From Pontederia crassipes (Eukaryota > Streptophyta > Magnoliopsida > Commelinales > Pontederiaceae), in contig CM060190.1 of NCBI GenBank assembly GCA_030549335.1, positions 67,036,118 to 67,100,117 of the forward strand: a stretch of DNA of 64,000 nt, given 5' to 3'. The position numbers were made by a program, and so were the translations under genes. Positions 33,685-46,560 of this stretch are shown piece by piece. Every line of letters starts with the position of its first letter. Within the stretch, counting starts at the first letter, position 1. Below the pieces are notes generated by a model that was given only the letters and a program-made list of their open reading frames with translations, had not been told where the DNA came from and searched no databases.

Positions 33685-35479
33685 GTTTGATCAATCCATT
33701 CCCATTCACTTCAACTTTGTCCCCAATTTGGATGTTGAAGCAGGACTGATAACGTGGCCGATTGATGGTTGAACTAGCCGGAGCTTTTTATCTCTTTTTT
33801 TTAAGAGCTTTTTATCTTAATGGTCCAATATGTGGGAGTGTGGATGGTGCTGCATGGACTTGTTAAAGCAACAGTAGTGCCCAATCCCAAGACTCCATTA
33901 GAAAATGGATCTCCATGAAGCGTGAATGCAGTTGGATGCAATGGCCTCATCATAGAAATCCTCATACCCTGCTTCAGCCCAGAATGTCATCCCATTCATC
34001 TTCAAAGACAAGCTCAGCCAGACTGGAACAACGATTATGACAATTGTGCTTCAAGGAATCCGCAGCTATCATTCTAAGTTAACTTCGTAAAGTATAGCAA
34101 GTAACCTGTGTTTTCTGATTTATTGAACAGTTTTTCCAATCAACAGAGCCTGAAACCCCAACTTGAGTGGTTAATGGAATCAATGAAGACAAAAAAAAAT
34201 CACTTTAATGAACTCCGTGTTTGTACAAGCCTTTATATACAAGTATTCTATTAAAAAAATCCACCAAGTATGGATCATGTGAGTTAAGGGGTAGAGTGCT
34301 GCTGAAGAGCATGTCATGGTTGCTGCAGTGGAGCACTTCTTCAGGATATAGGTGAGGTGGAAAAAAATATATATTGGGTTGCTAAGTAATAGAATTTCAA
34401 TCTTTCACTTGAAAAGAAAAGGGAGTAGGATGAGGTGGCGGGTGGGATGGAGAGCCTTCCAAGTTCCAAATCAAAGCTGCTAATGAGAGGGTAATAATAG
34501 TCTTAAAACTTAAGTGGAGTGAAGTGATGGACACTGTCAATAGAGGTGGTAGTCAGGAACCAGTGTGGAAGAGGCTGAGGCGAAGGAAGGGGATGAGTAA
34601 GGTGTAGACAGAGCTCTGATACCAACTTAAAACAAATTGTCTTCAAATGCCCGCACAAAATTGCAATCATGTGCAAGGTATTTAAACAATACACAGGTGA
34701 GGCGGGTGGCGTTTGGTACAACATCACTCGCTCTCAGAACCGTAATTTGTTCTCATTTTTCCTTCCAAGGACTCCTGCAATGGCATCATGGCGGAACAAA
34801 AAAGAAAATTTTAATCTGGAAATTTTATATTATATAAGTTTAGTTCTTGATACATGAAAATTAGGGGGCTTGAGCATCTCCATTTTTTTTCTTCATTAAT
34901 CTGCAAGAACAGAGAGACACAATTGCATATCTAGACTCACTGATGAAGGAAGGACCAAGATGTATATTGCATAATGATAAGAACAGATAAAATGGCCAGA
35001 AAGAAAGTTGTCTCAGAATCATGGATCTCATACTTTTGGAGTGCCAGCAAGAAATTTCACCTTCCTGCTCCACTACGGTGTTAGAAAACACTCGTTCCAA
35101 ACGTATTCTTTTGGCATGGCATGACCCAATTTCAAAAATGGACCGGGCCGGCACATCCGGGTCCTGTCAAACCTTGTTTGAGTGGCCCGGCCCGTTCGCC
35201 ACCATGTGAAAGCGATAGAAAGGCAGAAAGCTGGGGTGCTGTGCTGATCCTCTTCTCTACCCACATCCTTTTCATGCTGACTTGGTGCACCTCAACGTTT
35301 TGTTGCTCCTGTCGTTGGTTGCCCAACGCCCCGAAACCCAAATCCAATTAATCCCCCCACGCTCTCTCCTCTCTCTCTCCCCTTCCCTCGTTCACTCCGC
35401 CCATTCTTTCTGTTTCTCTCTCCTATTTCTTCCCGTCATCTCCATTTCGATCCAATCCCTCGAGGATTCCCTAGCAAAG
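33685..35479. other. intergenic DNA between the RTE LINE and PDH E1 alpha
   Basis: No host gene is seen. A relic of a copia-type LTR element lies at about 34500-34800. The last 400 bases should hold the PDH promoter and leader: a CT-rich tract lies at 35360-35440, but I could not identify a convincing TATA box. Confidence 0.5.
34500..34800 (-). mobile_element. possible copia LTR-element fragment (fossil)
   Basis: On the minus strand ttggtatcagagctctg (34619-34635) is a typical copia primer-binding site for initiator tRNA-Met. It is followed after about 90 bases by a short gag-like stretch (SVHHFTPLKF) that stops near 34503. DNA to the right would be the LTR end. Broken; only a small remnant. 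Confidence 0.45.
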
Positions 35480-35520
35480 AGGAGGAGGAGGAGGAGGAGG
35501 AGGAGAAGAAGAAGAAGAAA
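35480..35520 (+). repeat. GGA/GAA microsatellite in the PDH E1 alpha leader
   Basis: A run of gag/gga triplets changing into gaa triplets ends directly at the ATG (35521). Trinucleotide runs in plant leaders are often length-variable. Confidence 0.7.
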
Positions 35521-38500
35521 ATGTCGGCCATCTCCGCCTCCGTCAAGATGCTGTCCTCGCCGCCGATGGCCGTAGCCGCCTTTCGATCTCCGACTGAGAA
35601 GCCTTCCTCGTCCTTCGCGCTACCGATCACCTCCTCCCCGCCCGGCGTCCTGCGCTCCGCGACGCCCAGGACCTATCGCTTCAAGCCTTCCTCGTCCTTC
35701 GCGCTACCGATCACCTCCTCCCCGCCCGGCGTCCTGCGCTCCGCGACGCCCAGGACCTATCGCTTCGGTCGTCCGTTGCTGGCCGTCTCCGATGTGCTCA
35801 GCGGCCAGAACAACGTCAGCTCTTCCAATTCTTCCCCGTCCCATCCGGTGAGTGATTCGGTCGAGCTCTCAAAAATCTCTATTTCTCGTGATCACTGCTA
35901 TAAAATGTGGTCTTTCTGCAAGTTCTCTGCACAAGGTCCAATCTGGATTGGAATTTCACAACAAAAGTTTTTTTTTTCTTTTTCGTCCCTGCTTCCAACT
36001 TTCCGGTCGGGCCCTTTTCATTGTTCTCTCACCCAAAATAAAAGTTCGGTGTTGTCCTAACCAAAAAATTCATAGAATAACCTTTCTTCCGTTTCTTGCC
36101 TCAAGTCGAATCTTTCTTTCGATTCCCCTGGAAAAATGTCTGTCTTCTTAACCATGTTCTGATATTTTATCTCGATATAGTTTCCCCATAATGACTACAG
36201 TATTCAGGTTATCAAAATAAGATTTTGCAAGTAATTGTTAACTCAATATCCTTTTTTTTACCTAGTTGAACTGTTATTTGATACTCAAACTTATGAGTTA
36301 TGGCCATCGTAGCTTCCTTCGGTGGACTAACCCTTTGGGCATCTCATGGCAGTCGTCGGTGGCGCGGCAGGAAGCTTTAGAGGTTTACGAGGACATGGTT
36401 CTGGGTCGCGCTTTTGAGGACATGTGCGCCCAGATGTACTACAGAGGGAAGATGTTCGGTTTTGTCCACCTCTACAATGGACAGGAGGCAGTTTCCACTG
36501 GTTTCATCAAGCTCCTGGAACTCCGGGACTCTGTAGTCAGCACTTACCGCGACCACGTCCATGCCCTTAGCAAGGGCGTCCCTGCCCGTGCTGTGATGGC
36601 AGAGCTCTTCGGGAAAACCACTGGATGCTGCCGCGGTCAGGGTGGTTCCATGCACATGTTCTCTCGGGAGCACAACCTTCTCGGTGGCTTTGCATTCATT
36701 GGTGAAGGAATTCCTGTAGCTACTGGTGCGGCTTTTTCAGCCAAGTACCGCCATGAGGTTCTCAAGGAGTCGAACCCTGGAGGCCTTGATGTCACTGTTG
36801 CCTTCTTTGGTGATGGAACTTGCAATAATGGGCAGTTCTTCGAGTGTCTCAACATGGCTCAGCTTTGGAAGCTGCCTATCATTTTTGTTGTGGAGAACAA
36901 CTTGTGGGCAATTGGGATGTCACACTTGAGATCAACCTCAGATCCAGAGATTTGGAAGAAGGGACCTCCATTTGGAATGCCTGGGGTGCATGTGGATGGC
37001 ATGGATGTACTGAAGGTGCGTGAGGTTGCTAAGGAAGCAATTGCAAGGGCCAGGAGAGGAGAAGGTCCAACCCTTGTTGAGTGTGAAACTTATCGGTTCA
37101 GGGGCCACTCCCTTGCTGATCCCGATGAGCTCAGAAAACCTGGTAAGTTTTGTTTAAAAGTTGCATGAAATGTTAGAACAATATAAAGGCAATTGTATTT
37201 CTGTTGCTTAATGTTCCTTAAAAGCATGCATTTGTTGTTCATATGATTAAAATGTCAACTTATACCCCTAAAAAGATCAACACCTGAGACGACTAGAAGG
37301 ATGGAGTTCAAGACTTTTATCGCGCGGTGGTAGGTTGATCTTAGTCCGCTCAGTGCTATTAGCAATTCTTGTGTGTTTCATGTCCCTCTTTCAGATGCCT
37401 ATTGGTGTTTGTAATCGCATTGATGTCTTAAGGAGGAGGTTTTTTTTAAAGCATTCTGGTAGCTCCATCTAGGGTCAGAAGTGTGCAGGACACAATCAGA
37501 GGGTGGGTTGGGTTGGGTGTCCGAGAGCTTCGAAAGATGAATGACGCGCTCTTGTCAAAATGGATATACCAATTATTGAGCCCGCAACAAGATTTTTGGT
37601 CGGTTATCATACATGTCTGCCATGGTACTTTCCCACTTGACAATAGGACAACATCATCCTAGGGCCATTCGTCTTGCTGGAAGGCTATATTGTCAGTCAC
37701 CGCAAAGGTTTGATGATTCTTCTCCCCATCCTTAGGATTGGATACAATGTTTCACTTCTGGATGCTTGGGTCTCCCCTTTCGATGTCTTTTTCACGATTA
37801 GCTGCCTTAGCACAAGATAGACAGGCTAATTGTTGGTCAGAATCCTTGTTGTCTAATGGTATTTGGACACCTCTCTTTGCCTCAGCGCTATCAGTTCAAC
37901 GAGTAGACGACCTCCTCTGCCTATTAGAGAGGTTGGATGGGTTAGCATGGACTGCAGGTCAATTCTCAGTATATAAATTGCTGGATGAGGAGAATAGGAC
38001 GAATGATGGTGAATTGGGATTGACGACTGAAAATTCCTCTCCGTATTAAAATCTTTGCATGGTTTTTCAGACGTCTAGAGCGGAATGGCGTCCTATGATC
38101 CATGTAGCCGACCCCACCTAGTGGGATAAGGCTTTGTTGTTGTTATTGGTTTTCAGACGTCAACAGCTGCCAACTAAAAATCTTATATCACAATGGTACC
38201 CTGCAATAAGCATCACGTGCCCGTTGTGTGATGATAGTGATGAGAATCCGGATCATCTCTTTTTTGGTTGCGCTGTGGCAAGGGCTGTATGGAGGGAGGC
38301 AGGATGTCACCTCTTGAACACAACTTCAGCACATAATTTTTGGAGAACATGCCGATTTGGAGGTCATTAACGAGATATCATCATCTATACATCGAAGCAA
38401 CAGCAAACAATTCAATTGTGTGCTTGTGGTCCATATGGTCTCAACGCAATGGAGTCACATTTAGAGGCGAACGGATCTACATTGAAAACGTTGTGGCATC

Positions 38501-39896
38501 TGCAACACATATGGTGCATAGTTGGATGGTGTAATATAACATGTTTTTTGTAATGACATGATCCAATGTAACTGACTTTTGCATCAATAAATCTGGATGG
38601 TTGGCAACCATCCTTCCCCTTCTCAAAAAAAAAACAAAAAAACAAAATATCAACCCCTAGAAAGCAATATCTTGAAATTAGTACTTTGTTAATGTTGGAA
38701 GGTCGTGAATATAAAGTAAAATCTCAAATATCCTAAAAGTAGTAATTCATATTTCATGTGGCGATTAATATTTAAATTATAAATGTTTTGGTTCTTCTTC
38801 TGTGGAATAAATATTCTGAACTTCTCATTGAAACTCTTGTTTCAATGTTTCTGGTTTCATTTTGGAACTAAAGTTGGTGTTTGAGTGATAATAAATATGG
38901 ATATAATATTTTATATCTAGTTTTATAATTAAACAGATAACTTACCTTAAAACCCACAGCAATGTAGAATTGGTTTCTAATTATTTACTATAATTTGAGG
39001 ATAAATGACGAGTTTTATGGGGATTGAAACTGCTTATATTTATCACTGAAGACAGCTATCTTTTGGAGACACTTATTCCTCACAAGGCCTAAGAGAAAAT
39101 TTCTTTTCAAGTATCAGTGGAGATTTCTCTACTGGAACTAGGATTGATGGGATTTTATCATAGTATATTTTCTAATCACTGACTTGGATTTCACTCTTAC
39201 GTTCTTTTATGGTTGTGTTATTTTCTTCATATGTTGACTCCTTGACATCACGAAATGATGGTTCTTGCAATATTGAAATACACAATATTGCATGTTTATG
39301 CATAATTTATTATATCCAAATATGGGGTCTGATGTCATGTCTTCTTATTTTTTCTGTTTAATTCCATGGACTATCAGCAGTTCTCTGTTGTCAATATTGA
39401 TATATGATCTTGAATCTGTGTTCTTAAATTCCTGACGCAGGTACACAAATCTAGCTATTTGTCAAGATCCTTATTGATTTTCTTAATTTTATCTCAGAAG
39501 TTATACGGATGATGTCTTCAATGTTTTCTTTAGCTGCATTATGGTTTTGTAAATTTCATTTCTGAGACAAATTGGACAGAAATTCCTTATGCTGATAGTT
39601 TAATTTACGCATTGACAGATGAAAAAGCACATTATGCTGCAAGGGATCCAATCACAGCCTTGAAAGAGTATATTATTGAAAATGACCTTGCAACTGAAGT
39701 AGAGCTTAAAAGCATCGAGAATAAGATTGATGAAGTTATCGAAGATGCCGTGGAATTTGCTGATTCAAGCCCACTTCCACCACGAAGCCAGCTTCTTGAA
39801 AATGTTTTTGCAGATCCGAAAGGTTTTGGGATTGGGCCTGATGGGAAGTACAGGTGCGAGGATCCCAAATTTACGCAGGGCACAGCTCACGTTTAA
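35521..39896 (+). CDS. PDH-E1 ALPHA: pyruvate dehydrogenase E1 component subunit alpha, chloroplastic
   Basis: Thiamine-diphosphate subunit of the plastid pyruvate dehydrogenase complex, which supplies acetyl-CoA for fatty acid synthesis; works as a heterotetramer with E1 beta. Three exons are proposed: 35521-35847, 36353-37142 and 39619-39896, with GT-AG borders and phases that join to 464 residues. Residues 1 to about 100 form a Ser/Arg-rich transit peptide, with a 28-residue direct repeat (27-54 and 55-82). The body has [16 protein letters not shown], the TPP motif from GDG (262-264) to NN (291-292), and [13 protein letters not shown], the plastid-type phosphorylation-loop region. It ends [11 protein letters not shown] as in orthologues. 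The exon 2 acceptor could alternatively be at 36371 (same phase). Intron 2 is inflated by LINE insertions. Confidence 0.93.
35599..35766 (+). repeat. perfect 84-bp tandem duplication in the transit peptide
   Basis: 35599-35682 and 35683-35766 appear identical base for base. The unit keeps the frame and repeats 28 residues that begin KPSSSFALP and end PRTYRF. The perfect match suggests a recent event or an assembly artefact. Confidence 0.9.
37276..38652 (+). mobile_element. 5'-truncated L1-type LINE in PDH intron 2
   Basis: The stretch from about 37738 to 38540 encodes a decayed LINE C-terminus with a zf-RVT domain (CPLC...DHLFFGC...W near 38218-38292). It ends in an A-rich tail (38627-38647). 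Near-identical words acccctaaaaag (37264-37275) and acccctagaaag (38653-38664) flank it as a target site duplication. It lies in sense orientation within the intron and is interrupted by a short RTE insertion at 38076-38149. It is non-functional. Confidence 0.8.
38076..38149 (+). mobile_element. 74-bp RTE LINE tail inserted into the L1 fragment
   Basis: Matches the last part of the larger RTE element (about 33594-33672) including gtgggataaggcttt and the (TTG)n tail. The 12-bp repeats ttttcagacgtc at 38064-38075 and 38150-38161 are a perfect target duplication. It is an extremely 5'-truncated but clean insertion. Confidence 0.88.
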
Positions 39897-40842
39897 ATAT
39901 CAGAGCTATAAGCAGTATGCGGTAATTTCGAATATTTAGATTATTATCCACTCAGGGTCTTGAGTGAAAACGCATGACTTCTCATTTTATACCTGTTCCT
40001 CCATCTTGGCCTCTACTGTCACAGGGATTGATTAGATTCGCCATTCAGGAAGAGATCATTGATACTTAATCTTCTTCATAGATTACTGTCACTATAAAAT
40101 CACTGTCGTATTATTCATAACAGTATTGACAACTACAACTTTTGTTCTTGGTATGAACTTAATGGACATTTTTCTTGCTATTAGATATGGATATGCAATA
40201 TCTGTCTATGTCGCCGTTCTTTTTGCCTTACATAACCACTTAAAATGCAATATGATTGTGGCTATTTCTTAGTGCACCAAAAATATTACTATTGAGTTTT
40301 TATGGAGTATCGAAGTACATTAAAAAAAGTACATATTTTCATGTCAATCATAAAAGTTGCTTCACTCAAATTAAGAAAATTGAACCCCGACAGCAAGCTA
40401 AAGATATAAAATCCTCAAACAGATACATGTTTTAACGTTTGACCTAAATAAAATCCGAATAACAGGATAAATTTGCCTAAAGAACTGGGTTTCATTATAT
40501 ATTGATAATGAAAAAATAAACTCAAAGCGGAAAAACAAATTTACTGCGATAATTTTATGATACTTTTTTTTTGTCAACTCAATGTTACATAACTTTGCCC
40601 AGGACTAATCTTATTGGTTTCAAATTGCACAAATGATTATGATTACCCTCGTCCCAATGCACACACATGAACTTTATGATGGTTTTAGATCAGTGCGAGA
40701 AGCACCATCCTGTTAGCGAAAGAATATGTTCAATCCACACATCTTTAACTACGCTTTTGCTATACTCATTTGTATCCCAAAGGACATGAAAGCCTAAGGA
40801 TGGAGTTTACGAAGCTTTGGAAAAAACATTTCTAAAGATATA
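39897..40842. other. 3' flank of PDH E1 alpha and intergenic DNA
   Basis: Should contain the PDH 3' untranslated region. The remainder is AT-rich without a recognisable gene. The polyadenylation site cannot be fixed from the sequence alone. Confidence 0.5.
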
Positions 40843-40847
40843 TAAAC

Positions 40848-42024
40848 CATAGCGCCCTGAGACTCGGCCTCATTACGCGGCGCGATCTCCTTCCGTGGCG
40901 CTACTTTGACTTTTTTTCTTCTTTCTTTCATACTTGGACGGTTTGATTGACACGAATGGTCAACACGGAAGGAAATGCAAAGCGGAAGACTAAAGGAATA
41001 AAGTGAAAGATTAAATGAATAAAATAATACTCCCTATCGGCAACTAACTAGAACTCTCTATTATGGAGCAAGTATATGTGCCAGGCTTACTAACCTAGGA
41101 ATGAATCTATGTTCAGAAAAAAAGCCCTGCTCTTGCTTGCAGTCAGTATGTGATAGGGTCTTCAAGCCCCACGCTCGATTCTCGAGATTCATGAGCACGT
41201 AAAAGAAAATATGGAAGCTGATATATAAAATACTTCAACTAGTCTTCATCGGAGGCAACAATGTAAGAGCCACATACATAAAAAAAAGTGACCAAAATAC
41301 ATCTAAAAAATGTGACTTAGTATGAGAGGTAGCCTCATTACAAATCACGACGCGGAAGTCAAAAAATGTGTACTCATCCGCCCAAAAGGAAGATGGTGTC
41401 TCGCTAATGCAATGTTAAACTAGATGTAAAAGCGACTCCGGTCTAGAAGGACTCGGTAAGTCCCATTTGCAAAAGTACACCACCTCATACTACATAAAAG
41501 TAAATAACTACTACCACGCTCGGCAAAAACAATATGCAACAGCAAACCACGCCGAGACATCTGCACACACACCACCACCTCACGAGTAGACATCACACAC
41601 TTGTGGGGATCACACGGGGGAGCAAACTCAATTGTTAGCATAAAGCTAAGTGTGAGCTCATATAAATCATAAATCAGTTTTGTCAGAATATAGCATGAGG
41701 AAATGACATCAATATGAGAGAAAGATCAATTCATCATGAATCAATTTCATCAATTATGACATATATGGAGATCATAGCATCAATATCATAAAAAAATCAA
41801 ATTAGAAGAGAGAACACTTTCGTACTCGTTCTTTTACGTATTCGTTGTCGTGCTTATCTTGCATACTTTCGTACTTTCATTCATTCATCAGAAAAGTTCT
41901 TCATTCTTGAAGGGGATACCATTCCATGCACTGTGAGATGCGACTATTTAGACATCATAGCTGGTGGGTGATTAGTGCCATGGCAAATCCCGTCGGGCTG
42001 GATGACCTCGCCCTAGGCAAAAAA
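40848..42024 (-). repeat. inverted copy of the Tekay-type LTR end
   Basis: This stretch is the reverse complement of 59122-60145, shown for example by shared words around the cacaagtgtg / cacacttgtg site and the caccacctcacgagta segment. Its length differs mainly because about 170 bp (roughly 41029-41197) are present only here. The two arms lie about 17 kb apart and face each other as an inverted repeat. Confidence 0.8.
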
Positions 42025-44210
42025 GTGGACCCCACAAAGGTCGAGGCAGTGGCCAACTGGGTCAGATCGAAGAACGCAACAGAGATTCATAGTTTCCTCG
42101 GCTAGCAGGCTACTACAGACGCTTCATTCGAGATTTTTCGAAGATAGCAGCCCCGCTCACCCACTTGACCAAGAAGAATGAGAAGTTTGCATGGACAGAA
42201 AAGTGTGAGAGTAGCTTCCAGGAACTGAAGAATAGGCTGACCTCCGCTCCGCTTCTCGCCTTGTCATCGAGGAGTGGAAGGTTACTATTTACATCGATGC
42301 TTGCGGCACTGGCCTTGGATTTGTCATAATGAAACACAGAAAGGTAGTTGCCTACGCCTCAAGAAAGTTGAAAAAGCACGAGGTAAATTATCCGACACAC
42401 GTCTTGGAGTTGGCAGCAATTGTATTCGCACTTAAGATATGGAGGCACTACCTATATGGAGAATAGTTTCAGGTGTTCACTGACTACAAGAGCCTGAAAT
42501 ATGTCTTCACTCAGAAGGAACTCAACATGTGACATCGAAGATGGATGGAATTCCTCAAGGACTACGAGTTTGCAATCAACTATCATTTCGGTAAGGCAAA
42601 CTCGGTAGCTGACGCTCTCACTCGAAAATGGGAGGCTTCATTGGCGTTCCTCTAGTTGCGCAGACATGAGATGATCGAGGAACTTAACCAATTAATCGAA
42701 CCCTCGAGCTACGGGGCACAGAGCGATTTTGATGACACATCAGTTACAGTTGAGTCTCATTAGTAGGATTGTGACAGCACGATGACAAACGAAGAATACA
42801 TGAAGATGTTCAGGAGAAACCAGAGTGAGCTAGAAGACTTCAAGATCGTCAACGATGGAGGAATTAGGTATCGGAACTGCCTCTAGGTTCCGAATGACGC
42901 TACTGTCCGATGAGAGGTGCTCGACGAAGTACACAAGTTTGAGTTCGCCATACATCCAGGTAGTACGAAGATGTACATGGACATCAAGCGCTTTTTTTAG
43001 TGGCACGGCATGAAGAGGAAGATAGCTGACTATGTCTCTAGATGCCTAGTATGCCAGCAGGCGAAGGCCGAGCACCAATGACCATACGGACTCATGAACC
43101 CGTTGGGAGTACCGGAATGGAAGTGAGAGAACATCACTATAGATTTCATATCAAGGCTACCCAGGACACAGAAGGGTCGTGACGCAATTTGGGTCGTGGT
43201 CGACAAGTTGACGAAAGCAACCCACAAAAGTTTACTAGAAGTATATCTACGAGAGATCATCTGACTTCATAAGATTCCAGTCTCGATTGTATCCGATCAT
43301 GATCCTTGATTTACATCGAGATTCTGAAAGAGTCTGTAGAAGACTTTTGGCACTAGATTGAGTTACAACACAGCCTTCCACCCACAAATAGATGGATAGT
43401 CGGAGAGAACGATTCGGACATTAGAGGACATGCTCCGAGCATGTGCATTGGATTGACACGATAGTTGGGACGAGCATCTCCCATTGATTGAGTTCTCGTA
43501 CAATAATAGTTTTCACTCCAACATTGGCATGGCGCCTTTTGAGGTGATGTATGGGAGACCTTGTCATTTGCTTGCTCACTGGGACAAAGTCAGCGAGAGG
43601 ATAGCCATGAGCGAGGAGCTAGCAGTCCAAGCTCAAGAGTATGCTGACACAGCGGATGTCATACTGAAGAGAATGAAAGCAGCACAGTCACGACAGAAGA
43701 GTTACATCGAGAGAAAGCGTCGAGAGCAGATTTTCAAAGCCGAAGACCAAGTCTTGTCGAAGGTGTCTCCGCTAAAGGGCATAATGCGATTCAGCAAGTG
43801 AGGGAAGCTCAACCCTGGGTTTGTTGGTCCCTTTGAAGTACTCGATTTAGTTGGCGATGCAGTTTGCAGGTTGGCTCTACCACCCTCCTACGAAAGAGTT
43901 CATAATGTTTTCCACATATCCATGCTTCGAAAGTACAAGCACGACGACGTTAATGTTGTAAAGATCGAAGAGCCTGGCCTGAAGGAAGACCTAACCTACG
44001 CAAAGCATCCGACAAAGATCATGGAGCATAAGGTCCAATATAGGAAGGATAAAGAGGTACCATTGGTTAAAGTCGCGTGGAAGTACCATCATGGGAGAGA
44101 AGCAACGTGAGAACTTGAATTCGAGATGCGCAAGAAGTTTCCGCATCTATTTGGTAAGCCCCATATCTTATCGGATTCGGGGACGAATCCTTTTTCTATG
44201 TGTATTATGA
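42025..44210 (+). mobile_element. pol relic with chromodomain, Tekay/Del type (fossil part)
   Basis: From left to right: the end of reverse transcriptase and RNase H (about 42030-42500), the integrase region (about 42880-43800) with the conserved FSYNNSFHSNIGMAPFEVMYG-type block in partial form, and a C-terminal chromodomain-type region (about 43960-44150) including PLVKVAWKYH. A polypurine-type word and TGTAACACC at 44212 mark the LTR start. Heavily broken. Confidence 0.8.
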
Positions 44211-44211
44211 T

Positions 44212-45043
44212 GTAACACCTGCTTCCAAAAAAAAGAGAGAAGAAGGGGATTGGCCGAGACCTTTCCCTTCTCATTTTGTTATGTTCCTATTGCCCCTTTC
44301 ACGATTATTCTTTCCCCTTGTCTATTTCTACTGCTGCTTCCTCCCCTCACTCCACCGCCGACTCACTCTCTCTCACTCACTCACTCTCTCTCTCTCTGCC
44401 GCCCAGCACCTCCAATGGCCGAACAAGGCTACCTGGCAAGAAAATATGACCGTCGATCTCCTCCCTTGCCGAGAAAGGAAGCAACGGTCGTCGCTCCCCT
44501 TCATAAGGCGCCCGACCCTCCCCTATTTCCCCTCTTCGATCTTTTCCTATTTCTGCAATTCTGTCGCTCATTCATTCTCTCACTCCGTTTTCTTCTCCGG
44601 CACCCGAACAGTAGAGGGCGAGCGGCCAAAGCAAGTGATCCTCTCCAGTGCAGGCGACGAAGGACACGGTGAGGACCTCCCCCCCATTTTCCCCTTCGTT
44701 TTTCCTTGCACCCCCTGCTTCACTCGCGCCCAGCTCGTCTCTCTCTCTCATTTCTTCTCTGACGAGCACGGACAGCAGCGAACGGACGAGCAGCGTCGGC
44801 GAACGTCGCGACGCCGGTGACAGGGAAGGTGGACAACAAGGATGCCAACGCAGTGAAGGTCTGCCCTCTTCTCCTCTCCCTTGTTTCCCTTCTGGTTTCA
44901 TCATTCCGACCTGGCAGCTCACCGCCCTTTTTTCTCTCTGGCGAGCGGACAGCAGCGAGCATGGACGAATGTTGGCGGTCACCTTCAACGCAGACGACGA
45001 CGTGCGAGTTGGAGCGAGACATTGACACGGTCAGAAATCCCTT
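44212..45043 (+). repeat. first part of the Tekay-type 3' LTR
   Basis: Starts TGTAACACC after the pol relic. It contains CT-rich microsatellites (near 44362-44400) and loosely repeated GC-rich segments (gagcggacagcagcga wording at about 44770 and 44940). It is interrupted at 45044 by the CACTA transposon; similar wording resumes at about 54210. Confidence 0.65.
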
Positions 45044-45069
45044 CATTACAAGAAAAATGCCTGTTACAG

Positions 45070-45660
45070 ACGGTCCGAACCGTCGGTAAAATGATCAGAT
45101 CTGTCGGAAATAACATTTTCCGACGGTTCTTTCAACGGATAATGTCCGTGCGAAAAAGGCTCGTCGCAAACAATTTGTGACGGTTTTCTCCGAACCGTCG
45201 GTATTACAGACGGTCTAGCTTGCGGGCGCGGCCATCGATCGTTGAGTATCGACGGCACGAACCATCGATAATATCGATGGTTTGGACCGCCGATATATAT
45301 CGATGATCAAAACTGTCGATAGTATCGACGGTTCATGCCGTCGATATTTATCGACGGTTTGAACCATCGATACTATCGACGGTTCATGCCGTCGATATCT
45401 ATCGACGACTTCAACCGTCGATACTATCGATGATTTTGACCGTCGATATATATCGGCAGTCCAAACCGTCGATAATATCAACAGTTTAAACCGTCGACAA
45501 ACGTTGGTCGACGGATTTACCCGTCGACTCGAAATTTAATTTTCGATGGCTACGACCGTCGATAATTCTGCACGGACAGTTATAACCGTCGATAAGTATT
45601 AAAAAAATCCGTTGCCATTGTAATATATATTTCAGCCGTTTCTGACGGTCAGGACCGTCG
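45070..45660. repeat. left subterminal repeat array of the CACTA element
   Basis: About 20 copies of accgtcgata / tatcgacggt in both orientations at roughly 15-30-bp spacing, often as imperfect palindromes. Such arrays are where the TNPA protein binds in En/Spm-type elements; that role is inferred from the family. Confidence 0.85.
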
Positions 45661-46560
45661 AAAACAAAAAAAATAAAAAAATGCTTAATTTTAAATGTCC
45701 AAACAAATAATACAACACATATAATTCACACCATTTCCAAACCATCAAAGATAATTCACATCACAGATACTATCCAAATATGAAATAAATCAAACATCAC
45801 ATAATCCAACAAAATGTAACTATCGAAACAAATTGAAGCCATTCCAAACAAATTGAAGTCTTGGTGAAGCCATTCCAAACGTCACGATGAAGATAGGAAG
45901 AGCTGAAGTTATGAGCCATTCCAAACGTCGCAAAACAACTCGAACATCACTGCACAATAGAGATTTTAGAAAGTTATAACATGAATTCGGATTTGAAATC
46001 TAATGAACAATAAAGACTGCACAATAGGTAGCTGATTAAGCTCATAATATGTTGCCTCATATCATGGCTAGAGAAATGACTTATGATGCACATATATGGG
46101 AAATTATGTAAGGTTGTATGGGACAAGATATATCAGGTACATTCACAATCCATAAAAAAATTCTTAAACAACACAATTTGAATATGACATCAACATAATT
46201 TGATAAATTCAATCAAAGATGCGTAAACTAACAATGCACCATAATTTGATAATTTGATCATGAAGTATGTTGAAGTTCATGGCCATGTAAATTACAAGTA
46301 TATTTATGCAACAAATAAAAATTTTTTATATTTACCATGGTTATAAACTACAAGTATATTTATTTATATTGAGTACTGACATTTACATAATCCAGCTGTC
46401 TGCACTCCATTTCCGATGAGAACTTTGAAACTCTACAGATCTAACTGAAAGGGATGAAGAGTAAAATCTAAGTTAGTACCCATGTTGATGTCAAAGTGCA
46501 TATGAATGTAATGAGTATAATAAATCTACTGATTAAAGCAAATTCCAAAAAAAAATAAGT

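Noticed and set aside
44200-45180. Several Ser/Arg-rich open frames
   Set aside because: They lie within an LTR with CT-rich microsatellites and have no recognisable domain.
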